A DNA stretch of 64,000 bases, taken from contig CAIULA010000033.1 of the NCBI GenBank assembly GCA_903899945.1, positions 62,001-126,000 of the forward strand. Reading direction: 5' to 3'. A program made the position numbers and the translations under genes. The notes under the pieces are model-generated. The model was not told where the DNA came from. It ran no database searches and saw only the letters and a program-made list of their open reading frames with translations. Position 1 is the stretch's first letter. Every line of letters begins with the position of its first letter. Positions 45,848-53,063 of this stretch are shown piece by piece. This DNA comes from an uncultured Alphaproteobacteria bacterium (lineage in GTDB: Bacteria; Pseudomonadota; Alphaproteobacteria; Paracaedibacterales; CAIULA01).

Positions 45848-46244
45848 TTTCGGTGTTTTAAGGGCAATGAGAGCACTTTTAGCCGACAACGCAAGTGTTA
45901 AAGAGAATGGATTTTCTGATCATATCCATTTAGCAATACCTCCGGCTGCGCAGTTTCCAATGATTCTTTTAGAATTAGAAGAAATCTGGACCTCTATGAA
46001 GTTAGGAGCTGATACAGCCAACACGCGTCTTAAATTAAAAGCTTCTATTGTTGGTCAAAATCCAACAGGTAGGGAATCCATTTCGATGGCTGATAAAATA
46101 AGACAACTTATGGATGGAAAAACTTTATCATTATTAGATGGCAAGCAAGGCATTATTAAACTTGAAAATAGTATTATTGATCTTCCTTCGGCCAAAAAAC
46201 CCAGAGTGGTTGAGCAATATTATGAAGTTTTAATAAGAGGTTAA
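45840..46244 (+). CDS. Tail completion/terminator protein (DUF3168-like)
   Basis: A 134-residue protein starting LRAMRALLADNASV, with IPPAAQFPMILLELEEIWTSM near residue 36, the pattern of the tail-completion family that caps the tail tube. Its place directly after head closure fits. Assignment is by position and pattern. Confidence 0.65.
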   Translation: MADFGVLRAMRALLADNASVKENGFSDHIHLAIPPAAQFPMILLELEEIWTSMKLGADTANTRLKLKASIVGQNPTGRESISMADKIRQLMDGKTLSLLDGKQGIIKLENSIIDLPSAKKPRVVEQYYEVLIRG

Positions 46245-46245
46245 G

Positions 46246-46422
46246 ATGAGTGAAGAAAAGAAAGAGCCCAATACTTTTTTCTTAGATAACGTTAGCAAAG
46301 AGCCCGAGCAACGTTCCTTTGATATTGAAGATAGCCTTGTCATAGAAGAGGTTTTAAAACAGCGCGCATTGGAATCGGCACGCGGACAAGTCCACGATAA
46401 GCCTAGATGGGCTGAAAGATAA
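46246..46422 (+). CDS. Small phage-cluster protein, 58 aa
   Basis: ATG 46246 follows the previous stop by 1 nt (AGAGGTTAAG upstream gives a ribosome site). It is a charged protein without Cys (MSEEKKEPNTFF at the start, HDKPRWAER at the end). Too short for a domain assignment; its place suggests a tail assembly accessory. The tight spacing supports it as real. Confidence 0.6.
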   Translation: MSEEKKEPNTFFLDNVSKEPEQRSFDIEDSLVIEEVLKQRALESARGQVHDKPRWAER

Positions 46423-46452
46423 TAATTCCCTGAACATAAAAGGAATAAAGAG

Positions 46453-46962
46453 ATGGAAACCGAACTCATTTTAAGCGTCGGTGGACTCCCGCCTTTATCA
46501 GCCCGAGGATGCAAACAAGATTTAATTCCTGTTCCCCAAGGTAATCTCAGACGAACGATTAATGGCGAGCTGGTTATGGTCGGTGGCCAAGACCTTAAAT
46601 ATAAATCCACAGTAAAATGTAATGACAAAACATCCCTTGCGACTGATGGATTATTTCCAGGGTGTGAGGTTTTGGTTGGTTGTATTCAACGTTTGTGGCA
46701 TAAAGTCAAAGAAAATCAAGACAACGCACCCATTACTTTGGAACGTTATCCCGTAAAAGGGTCAGTCGTTGCGATAGATGAAAACCAAAATGAAATCCCT
46801 GTCCGTGAAATAGAGGGAAGAAGGATCCAATTGAAAGATAGGTCACGAGCCTATTATATCAGTTACAGGCCATGGCTAAATATGCGAGCGATAACTTATT
46901 CATTAAATACAGATGAATGGGGAGTGAAAGGTGGTTGGAGTCTGGAGATGGAAGAGATTTAG
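46453..46962 (+). CDS. Phage-cluster structural protein, 169 aa, function unclear
   Basis: Starts METELILSVGGLPPLSARGC; the middle has LVMVGGQDLKYKSTVKC and YPVKGSVVAIDENQNEIPVREIEG. ATAAAGAG before the ATG. Beta-rich by eye, with three Cys. It stands where a major tail protein would be expected but I cannot match it to one. Last gene before the interrupting segment. Confidence 0.65.
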   Translation: METELILSVGGLPPLSARGCKQDLIPVPQGNLRRTINGELVMVGGQDLKYKSTVKCNDKTSLATDGLFPGCEVLVGCIQRLWHKVKENQDNAPITLERYPVKGSVVAIDENQNEIPVREIEGRRIQLKDRSRAYYISYRPWLNMRAITYSLNTDEWGVKGGWSLEMEEI

Positions 46963-47006
46963 GAGTGGGATTCTGTTGAGTTATCAACAAGAGAAAAGAG
47001 CGAAAA

Positions 47007-47040
47007 GGCGGGAGAGTTCAAAATCTAAACGACTCCCGCC
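47007..47040 (+). terminator. Hairpin at the end of the head-gene block
   Basis: GGCGGGAG and CTCCCGCC form an 8-bp GC-rich stem with an 18-nt loop, 45 bp after the 169-aa gene. The sequence after it (CTATTATAT) has no proper T-run, so termination is only possible. It also marks the left border of the non-phage insert. Confidence 0.4.
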
Positions 47041-47336
47041 CTATTATATCTAGCTTAGCAATTAATATAAGGAACCATGATTAATCTCCTTCTTGTTTGT
47101 TTAGATACATTGGCAACATAAACTATATATTTTAAATGTAAAAGAAAAAACATCATCTATGTATAGTTTTGTATTTTTTACGCAGGGTCTCTTTTTTAAA
47201 ATCATTTATTATGGGGAAATGCCAAAAACAAAAAGAGCTTAGCAAGCGCACGCATCCTAAAAATGCATAGATCTTTCGTAATAAAATGATAAAAAAACTT
47301 AATAACGCAGTGTTCAAATTTTTGCTTGTTTCCCAT

Positions 47337-47411
47337 AGTTTTCCTGAGACTTGATCGCAGGATCCATTTGAATCAAAGAATAGACCCTGTGGTCGGGGCC
47401 ACAGGGAAACT
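47337..47411. repeat. Double-hairpin palindromic repeat inside the prophage cluster
   Basis: AGTTTTCC with stem TCCTG and GGATCCAT, a 14-bp spacer, then GACCC with stem CCCTGTGG, loop TCGGG and GGGAAACT. Same mirror layout as the copy at 33599. It is the only feature I can support in the otherwise gene-free stretch 46963-47627 besides the hairpin at 47007. Confidence 0.75.
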
Positions 47412-47627
47412 GGTGCTGAGCGGTCTTTAAATAACTTGCACACTGCGTTTAATAATAAATCTTTTGTCATAAGATAACCCAAAAGCAACTGTTTTATTAT
47501 TTCAAAACAGTTGAGGGCTATCTGTCAATAACCTTTTACATCAATGAAGAATATTTTTACAACATTGATAGCTATTCATTTCATGTTGCTCTGCGAGTAA
47601 GGCGAGTGTAATTCAAATAAAACATGT

Positions 47628-47945
47628 TTATACAGTTCGTTTGTTCCTCAGCATCTTTTTCAAAGTACGGTCTACCAAAGCATTCCATACTTCAAGCTTA
47701 AGAGATATAGGCGAGGTCTTGTTTTCTTGACCAAAAACAAGATCAAGGAAATCTGTAAAGGCGCCAGACACCTCTGAGTGTTTTTTTAATATAGGTGAAA
47801 TGACTTTCTCGAGATCTTTTTTTGTTTTTGGAACATCTCTAAAAGATGGTTTCTTTTCTATAGGATAATCTAAGTCCATGCCATGCAAAGGTACATTACC
47901 TATCAATGCGATAATAAAAAAGACGAATGAAATTTTTTTTCTCAT
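47628..47945 (-). CDS. Small secreted protein, 105 aa, within the phage-cluster insert
   Basis: Signal peptide at residues 1-22 (MRKKISFVFFIIALIGNVPL, then HG). The mature part is Lys-rich and helical without Cys. No domain recognised. It is on the opposite strand to the phage genes, next to the EamA gene, so it seems to belong to the host-type insert. Confidence 0.6.
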   Translation of the reverse strand: MRKKISFVFFIIALIGNVPLHGMDLDYPIEKKPSFRDVPKTKKDLEKVISPILKKHSEVSGAFTDFLDLVFGQENKTSPISLKLEVWNALVDRTLKKMLRNKRTV

Positions 47946-48045
47946 GGTTCCTAAAAATAAAACTACCTTGTCATCAAATTAGTCAAAGGTTTTCTTTTAT
48001 ATGCTTAATGCATTGGGTGTTGAGACGTTTTTTTTGTGGGGAAGC

Positions 48046-49002
48046 CTAAGCTCTTTTTTCTTTTCTTGTTTCCATGATCGTGATGTAAAAAGTGCTTAAT
48101 GTAATAAGGGCTGCGCCACCAAAAATCCAAACGGTTGGAATTTGGCTGAATAATAGATAGCCAAAAAGAGCAGAGATAATAAATTCAACATATCTAAATG
48201 GTGCAAGGGCCGAAGCTTCTGTTGCCGAAAAGGCCCTGAACAAGCACACCTGTATCATATTGCCGCCAATTCCAAGGAGAACCAGTAAACCTAATTCGCT
48301 TAAGGTTGGCATTTCCCAAAAGAACGGCAACGGGATAAGGGCAAAAAGGGTCGTTCCCACACCAAAATAGAAAAGCATTGTCGAAGCATGTTCACCGGTC
48401 ATCTTTTTGACCATGACGTTTGAAAGGGCAAATAAGATAGCTGCTGTCATAGGAACAAAGGCGACGACTCTAAAAGCATCCGTTCCGGGGCGCAAAATAA
48501 TCATCAAACCAATAAATCCGACGATGGTGGCAATCCACCTGGGTGCATCAACTTTTTCTTTTAAAAGAATATAAGCAAGGGGCAGAAAAAATAATGGCTC
48601 ACAGAACATGATGGTCGTGTTTTCAGAAAGCGGCATAATGTTGACAGAATAGCAGCAAAGACCAAGAGCAAGTGCCCCTAAAACAGCGCGCAAGACATGC
48701 ATCATAGGGCGCTGTGTTTTGAAAAGAGTAGAGCCGCTTGAAACCATCAAGGGCAATATTGAAACCATACTAAAGAAGAAACGAAAGAAAGAAATTTCCA
48801 CCGGATGTAAGCGTTCACCCAGAAAACGCATAAGCACGTCATTGGTAACGCTGACAACCGAAATCATAACAGCCCAAAAAACGCCTTGTGAGTATCCTTT
48901 GCTAACAAACCATTTAAAAAATGGTACTGAAAGTAATGCATTGTTCATTTTATGAAACACAGAACAAGAAGCCTCTGCTCTAGAAATGGTGTTAGTACTC
49001 AT
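48046..49002 (-). CDS. EamA/DMT-family transporter, 318 aa
   Basis: Ten hydrophobic segments in two EamA repeats (the first from about residue 40, the second from about 180), with PLAYILLKEKVDAPRWIATIVGFIGLMI-type ends (PLAYILLKEKVDAPRW at repeat 1). The start is ATG 49002; a TTG 9 nt upstream is the alternative. Relatives in intracellular bacteria include SAM and metabolite exchangers, but the substrate cannot be read here. It is inserted between phage genes on the other strand. Confidence 0.88.
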   Translation of the reverse strand: MSTNTISRAEASCSVFHKMNNALLSVPFFKWFVSKGYSQGVFWAVMISVVSVTNDVLMRFLGERLHPVEISFFRFFFSMVSILPLMVSSGSTLFKTQRPMMHVLRAVLGALALGLCCYSVNIMPLSENTTIMFCEPLFFLPLAYILLKEKVDAPRWIATIVGFIGLMIILRPGTDAFRVVAFVPMTAAILFALSNVMVKKMTGEHASTMLFYFGVGTTLFALIPLPFFWEMPTLSELGLLVLLGIGGNMIQVCLFRAFSATEASALAPFRYVEFIISALFGYLLFSQIPTVWIFGGAALITLSTFYITIMETRKEKRA

Positions 49003-49090
49003 GATTTTCAAGTGAGTTTAATTTTTCTTTGGACAACTTTAGCTTCTTGCAAAGGGGATGTCGAGGTCTAAATTTAAGGACGACAAATTC

Positions 49091-49909
49091 ATGAAAACAT
49101 ATTTATTCAAAACAGATCATGACAACACTTGTCCGGTAGAGGACATTAAGATATTTAACCTTAGCATTTCTCAAAGAGAAAATGAGACTGCTTTTGCTAA
49201 GCTTGTGATGAGAAGGGATGATGTTTTATCCAAAGCTCCTTTATATGCAAGTATTGTTTTTGAAGAACAAAACGGCCAGAAGCACCTTTTGTTTAAAGGA
49301 CGTCGCATTGGTTTTCCTCGTCAAATGTCTGAACACCTTGCCGAAATCGAATACACAAGTGAACCGGACGATGCTAGCAGACAACTCAAAAGTTTGGCTG
49401 AAACTCTTAAACAGCCTTTGTTTTACGATGAATTGTTTTTAACTCCTGGTGACGAAAATCCTACAAATGTTTTAGAAGCTCGAAGTGACCTTTTTTCATG
49501 GGATCGGCGTTTTGGCAACGTAACGCTTAGCAATTTATTTGATGGCAATCGAATTTTTGATTTATCAAATGATATTTTGTCAAACAGTTTAAAATTAAGC
49601 CTTGGGGACACGCCTCTTGATTCGGTAACCGTAGAAATGAGCGCAGAATGGATTCAAAAAGCCGAAGGTCAGCTGAATCTTTTTCATCAAATTGCTAAAA
49701 GATTTCCAAAAAGAATGATCAATACGTTAACGCCAGATCAACTGGTAAAACAATGGCCAAAGGTTTTTGATAAAATAGGCCCTAGTGCTAGTTTGAAACA
49801 ATCGGGGTATCAAGTTGTCCAAAGCAAGCTGAAACCTTTCATACCACCTACAACCGGTATTTTTAGATATTTATCCAACCATAACCCCGCCGATTACAAC
49901 TTTGGTTGA
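49091..49909 (+). CDS. Phage tail/hub-like protein, N-terminal part, probably frameshifted
   Basis: ATG 49091 (MKTYLFKTD) with AAGGAC upstream. The product has no recognised domain; IKIFNLSISQRENETAFAKLVMRR near residue 16 resembles N-termini of tail hub or baseplate proteins. It ends at 49909 in a short unmatched tail (NHNPADYNFG). The next gene is open upstream in a +1 frame back to 49833 with a natural-looking continuation, so the two are probably one protein of about 560 aa broken near the T5 run at 49860-49864. Confidence 0.6.
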   Translation: MKTYLFKTDHDNTCPVEDIKIFNLSISQRENETAFAKLVMRRDDVLSKAPLYASIVFEEQNGQKHLLFKGRRIGFPRQMSEHLAEIEYTSEPDDASRQLKSLAETLKQPLFYDELFLTPGDENPTNVLEARSDLFSWDRRFGNVTLSNLFDGNRIFDLSNDILSNSLKLSLGDTPLDSVTVEMSAEWIQKAEGQLNLFHQIAKRFPKRMINTLTPDQLVKQWPKVFDKIGPSASLKQSGYQVVQSKLKPFIPPTTGIFRYLSNHNPADYNFG

Positions 49910-50783
49910 CGGGCAGCCGGAATCGATCCGATTAAAGCGGTCGTGGTTTAAAGGCGAGTTGTGGCTTTATTGGCATTATTTTCAAAAAAGGCGAGAGGTT
50001 GTGCATTTTACTTTGCACCAATCCTCTCAATTAAAAGGACATATTAGGGCAAGACAAAAAACTTTACGGCTTCAACTGCAATCTGTTGAAAACGAGCTTG
50101 TTAATTCTGCAAGCTCTAGTTTTTTCATAAGCGAGCGAGGACGCCAAACCATAATCCATGCCATAGAAATAGCAAAAGCGCATTTGGCAGGATCTAGCAG
50201 ATGTATCGAAATTGAATTCGAAGTCCCTTTGTTAAGTGCTGTTGATATAACTTTGAATGATTCCGTACATATAAAATCCGACAAAATTCCTGGCGGCGAA
50301 GTTACCGGAAAGGTTACAGAATATAATTTTTCAATAACACCTTCAGGTGCGATTGCTCGAATTCGTTTGGGAGTAGCAGCAGGAGCAAAGGAAAACTCTA
50401 TCGATCTTTTGCCCAAAGATGAAGGTTATGCCCAAGAGGATTACTGCGCTGAAAATAATCAGACTTGCTTCATGACCCCTTCAGGAATTCGCTTTAAAGC
50501 CTACCATAATCAAACCCCAAAAGAAGGTATTCTTAACCCGGATGGATTAAGACTTCATGATTTTATCAAAAGGGTGGATGTCAAAGGAGATGCTGAAAGC
50601 CAATGCCGGTATCTTTATGAAAATGGATATCCGGCACGAGAGAATACCCTTGGTTGCCTAAGTGAAATCCCCACAGTGATTGATGTTGAACTGTTGGATC
50701 TTAGGACTAAAGACAGGCTTGAACATCATATTCACCTTGATGGTCTTGGTACTTGGTCGGCGCCAAGGCAGATTGATCTTTAA
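49902..50783 (+). CDS. Phage tail/hub-like protein, C-terminal part
   Basis: The only possible start in this frame near the overlap is TTG 49902, with no ribosome site; the frame is open from 49833. RLKRSWFKGELWLYWHYFQKR near residue 10 begins a conserved-looking domain, then a DITLNDSVHIKSDKIPGGEV beta segment near 115. 293 residues as listed. Best explained as the second half of the preceding gene. No catalytic motif. Confidence 0.6.
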   Translation: MVDGQPESIRLKRSWFKGELWLYWHYFQKRREVVHFTLHQSSQLKGHIRARQKTLRLQLQSVENELVNSASSSFFISERGRQTIIHAIEIAKAHLAGSSRCIEIEFEVPLLSAVDITLNDSVHIKSDKIPGGEVTGKVTEYNFSITPSGAIARIRLGVAAGAKENSIDLLPKDEGYAQEDYCAENNQTCFMTPSGIRFKAYHNQTPKEGILNPDGLRLHDFIKRVDVKGDAESQCRYLYENGYPARENTLGCLSEIPTVIDVELLDLRTKDRLEHHIHLDGLGTWSAPRQIDL

Positions 50784-50796
50784 GATGAGGTAACCC

Positions 50797-51648
50797 ATGA
50801 ATTTTCACCATACTAGCAAAGGCATGCGTCCATTTCCTATTGGCTATTCAGCGATGAGCACCGAACGGATTAATCATGATCCGCCTTTATTTCAAATTGG
50901 AAGCGTTAAGCCTTTTTCAAATTCTGTCCCGGCTCAGGCTGTTTTACCAAAAATTCTGACCATAAAGGCCAAACTTTATCCCCTAAAAGGAGATGATAAA
51001 AGAACAGAGATTGTTATGTTCAGGCAAGGTCGGAGTTTTACCCCGTACATGCTTTACCAAAGTAAAAGCGATATGGGTGAAAACGGTCTTTATGAGGGGA
51101 TGCAGCTGCTTTTTGAGTCACTCATCGAAGGGAATTTAGGCGCAGATATTCCTGTAAATTCGGTCCTATTTGAAAAACGATTTGTAACCCAAGGGAATAT
51201 AACCCACACCATTCGTCAAGATTTGATTGATAAAAAGGTAATCACAACGCCGCCCGGTACGGAACACGGTAAACCGGTTTGGGGATTGGGGGGATATTAC
51301 AAAGACTCTTGCAGTCTCGATCAAATCGAACAAATTCTTTTTATGCCGATTATTGATGGAATCAAAACTGAGGTTTTTTTAATAAGAGCCTCTGTGTGGG
51401 CTAAAGAAGGCGCACTTTCAAACCCCCATGCAGTGCTGATGGAAGAGTTAAGTTTTTCTAACTTAGGCGGCGACATTGAAACGGGAAAAGTTGTTTTGAA
51501 TGTTAGCATTGGCGTTGATGAAAATGGCAACGGGCATTTTCAAAAATATACATCGCTTGCTTTTAAGCAAAATGATCCATCAAGTCGGTGTGTTGAAATT
51601 ACTTTTAAAAAAGGAGAAAACCATGCCCATCGTTTACCGCGAGCATAA
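50797..51648 (+). CDS. Phage-cluster structural protein, 283 aa, unknown
   Basis: GATGAGGTAACCC precedes ATG 50797. Contains IFRQ-like VMFRQGRSFTPYMLYQS near 69 and GLGGYYKDSCSLDQIEQILF near 166. No domain recognised; probably a tail or fibre-associated protein by position. It overlaps the next gene by 26 nt. Confidence 0.65.
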   Translation: MNFHHTSKGMRPFPIGYSAMSTERINHDPPLFQIGSVKPFSNSVPAQAVLPKILTIKAKLYPLKGDDKRTEIVMFRQGRSFTPYMLYQSKSDMGENGLYEGMQLLFESLIEGNLGADIPVNSVLFEKRFVTQGNITHTIRQDLIDKKVITTPPGTEHGKPVWGLGGYYKDSCSLDQIEQILFMPIIDGIKTEVFLIRASVWAKEGALSNPHAVLMEELSFSNLGGDIETGKVVLNVSIGVDENGNGHFQKYTSLAFKQNDPSSRCVEITFKKGENHAHRLPRA

Positions 51649-51994
51649 AGGGGAACCCTTAAGTATCCATGAGATGGATGGAAATTTTAAGCATCTTGAT
51701 GAACGCTTAACTGCTCTAGAGAGTGGCCCCCTTATGGCTGAAGGAATCAAAGAAATCTGCCAAGAGGGTGATCAATTGATTATCGAGGGAACCTTTGGCC
51801 GAGTATTTGGCCCTTTTGTTTTACCAAAATACCTACCCAATGTGCGGGGAGAATGGACATCAGGAATTCGCTATGCTTATGGCGATTGGGTAAATTATAA
51901 AAAGGCATTGTTTTTTTGTAAGCAGACCCATGTTGCCACAGATTTTGAAAAACAAGCAGAATACTGGCAAGTGATGATGGGCGATCATTCATAG
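51623..51994 (+). CDS. Tail-fibre-like protein with chitin-binding-like C-terminus
   Basis: AAGGAG 6 nt before ATG 51623 decides the start (the frame is open further upstream). PIVYREHKGEPLSIHEMDGN at residues 2-21 is a frequent phage fibre N-terminus. The last 45 residues, VRGEWTSGIRYAYGDWVNY then FFCKQTH and YWQVM, match the carbohydrate-binding CBM5/12-like fold seen in tail proteins. 123 residues. Probably recognises cell-surface glycans. Confidence 0.7.
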   Translation: MPIVYREHKGEPLSIHEMDGNFKHLDERLTALESGPLMAEGIKEICQEGDQLIIEGTFGRVFGPFVLPKYLPNVRGEWTSGIRYAYGDWVNYKKALFFCKQTHVATDFEKQAEYWQVMMGDHS

Positions 51995-52029
51995 TGGAAA
52001 CGACAAGCCAAGATTAAGAAAGGAAAGAA

Positions 52030-52461
52030 ATGACAATTCCAAAATATGACTTGGACATCCTTGCACGAACCCTGTATGGCGAGGGGAGAGGGGAATACAA
52101 TAAATTCGATGGCGGACTTGCTGCACTGATTGCCATTGGCAATGTGATTATGAATCGCGTTCAAATAGGCGGTTGGTTTGGCAAGACAGTTGCTGAGGTT
52201 TGTCAAAAACCGTGGCAGTTTTCTTGTTGGAATAAAAATGATCCAAATTTTAACGTGATTCAAAACGTATCCAAAGACGATCCTATCTTTAAAATCTGCC
52301 AACAGGTTGCTGCAGCAATTGCTGAACATAAATGGCCGGATTTAACCAAAGGCTGTGATCATTATTTTAGTCGCATTCTTTCAAATTCACCCAAATGGGC
52401 GCAAAACCGCGTGCCTAAATTTTGCTTAGGCCTTCATCAATTTTATCAATTAGGAGTCTAA
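52030..52461 (+). CDS. SleB-type cell-wall hydrolase (endolysin)
   Basis: Hydrolase_2 family peptidoglycan-cleaving enzyme: LARTLYGEGRGE near residue 10 supplies the catalytic Glu, then AIGNVIMNRVQ and FGKTVAEVCQKPWQFSCWN near 50-68. 143 residues, no signal peptide, so it needs the holin encoded 4 bp downstream. AAAGGAAAGAA before the ATG. Intact frame. Confidence 0.9.
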   Translation: MTIPKYDLDILARTLYGEGRGEYNKFDGGLAALIAIGNVIMNRVQIGGWFGKTVAEVCQKPWQFSCWNKNDPNFNVIQNVSKDDPIFKICQQVAAAIAEHKWPDLTKGCDHYFSRILSNSPKWAQNRVPKFCLGLHQFYQLGV

Positions 52462-52464
52462 ATT

Positions 52465-53001
52465 ATGGCTTTTCCTCTTATTACAACCGCTTTTGGTTTG
52501 GCTGAATTCGCGCCGATGATTGTTAAGTGGCTAGGCGGTAATCAAGCACAAGACGTTGCGGTCCAGGTTATTGACATCGCTAAAAAAATAACGGGCTGCA
52601 ATGATGCAAACGATCTTACCAATTCTTTTAAAGAAAACCCAAGTGCCGTCATTGAATTTCAAAAAGCGGTTTTGGAAATGGACAAAGATCTTGAGATGGC
52701 GGCCCTACAGGATCGACAAAATGCTAGAAACCGTGACATTGCCCTTGCCCAAGTGGGACATAAAAATGTGCGTGCCGATATCATGGTCGTGTCAGCGGCA
52801 ATGGGTTTGGTTATGTGTTTAGCATCTTTAGCCTTTTATTCCGAAGCTTTGCCCGGCGAGGCGGTTGGCATCATCTCAACTGTTGCGGGCATTTTTGGCG
52901 CATGTCTGAAAGACGCTTATGCCTTTGAATTTGGATCTTCGCGCGGCAGTAAGGAAAAGGATGTGGCGGTTGCTGCATTGCTGGGAAGGGGCGCTGTATA
53001 A
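52465..53001 (+). CDS. Holin of the 3TM family
   Basis: 178 residues with a weakly hydrophobic N-terminus, a helical charged middle (EMDKDLEMAALQDRQNARNRDIALAQ) and two strong membrane segments near 112-150, ending FEFGSSRGSKEKD, a hallmark of Holin_3TMs proteins. Ribosome site TAGGAG. Forms the lysis pair with the SleB enzyme. Confidence 0.85.
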   Translation: MAFPLITTAFGLAEFAPMIVKWLGGNQAQDVAVQVIDIAKKITGCNDANDLTNSFKENPSAVIEFQKAVLEMDKDLEMAALQDRQNARNRDIALAQVGHKNVRADIMVVSAAMGLVMCLASLAFYSEALPGEAVGIISTVAGIFGACLKDAYAFEFGSSRGSKEKDVAVAALLGRGAV

Positions 53002-53022
53002 ACTTCCACTTTAGAGTGTTCT

Positions 53023-53052
53023 AAATAAAGGATAAGGCACTTTCCTTTATTT
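53023..53052. terminator. Bidirectional hairpin after holin and recG
   Basis: AAATAAAGGA and TCCTTTATTT pair perfectly over 10 bp with a 10-nt loop, between the convergent ends of the phage cluster and recG. The stem is AT-rich; A/T flanks within the stem could act as the U-tract in both directions. Confidence 0.5.
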
Positions 53053-53063
53053 AACTCCCCCCA

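Larger units (their letters stand above)
42152..53001 (+). mobile_element. Prophage-derived head, tail and lysis gene cluster
   Basis: All phage genes run rightward: portal, protease, capsid, connector, head closure, tail completion, a 58-aa and a 169-aa gene, then after an interruption (46963-49090) a split tail gene, a 283-aa gene, a tail-fibre-like protein, a SleB-type lysin and a holin. No terminase, major tail tube, tape measure, integrase, repressor or attachment site is recognisable. The order of the head genes matches HK97-type phages and alphaproteobacterial gene transfer agents. It may be a decayed prophage or a domesticated particle cluster. Confidence 0.8.

Noticed and set aside
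46230-46628. Minus-strand open frame of 132 codons
   Set aside because: Antisense shadow of the tightly packed 58-aa and 169-aa phage genes.
47153-47488. Minus-strand open frame of 111 codons in the phage-cluster insert
   Set aside because: Most of it covers the double-hairpin repeat; no start signal and no protein-like pattern.
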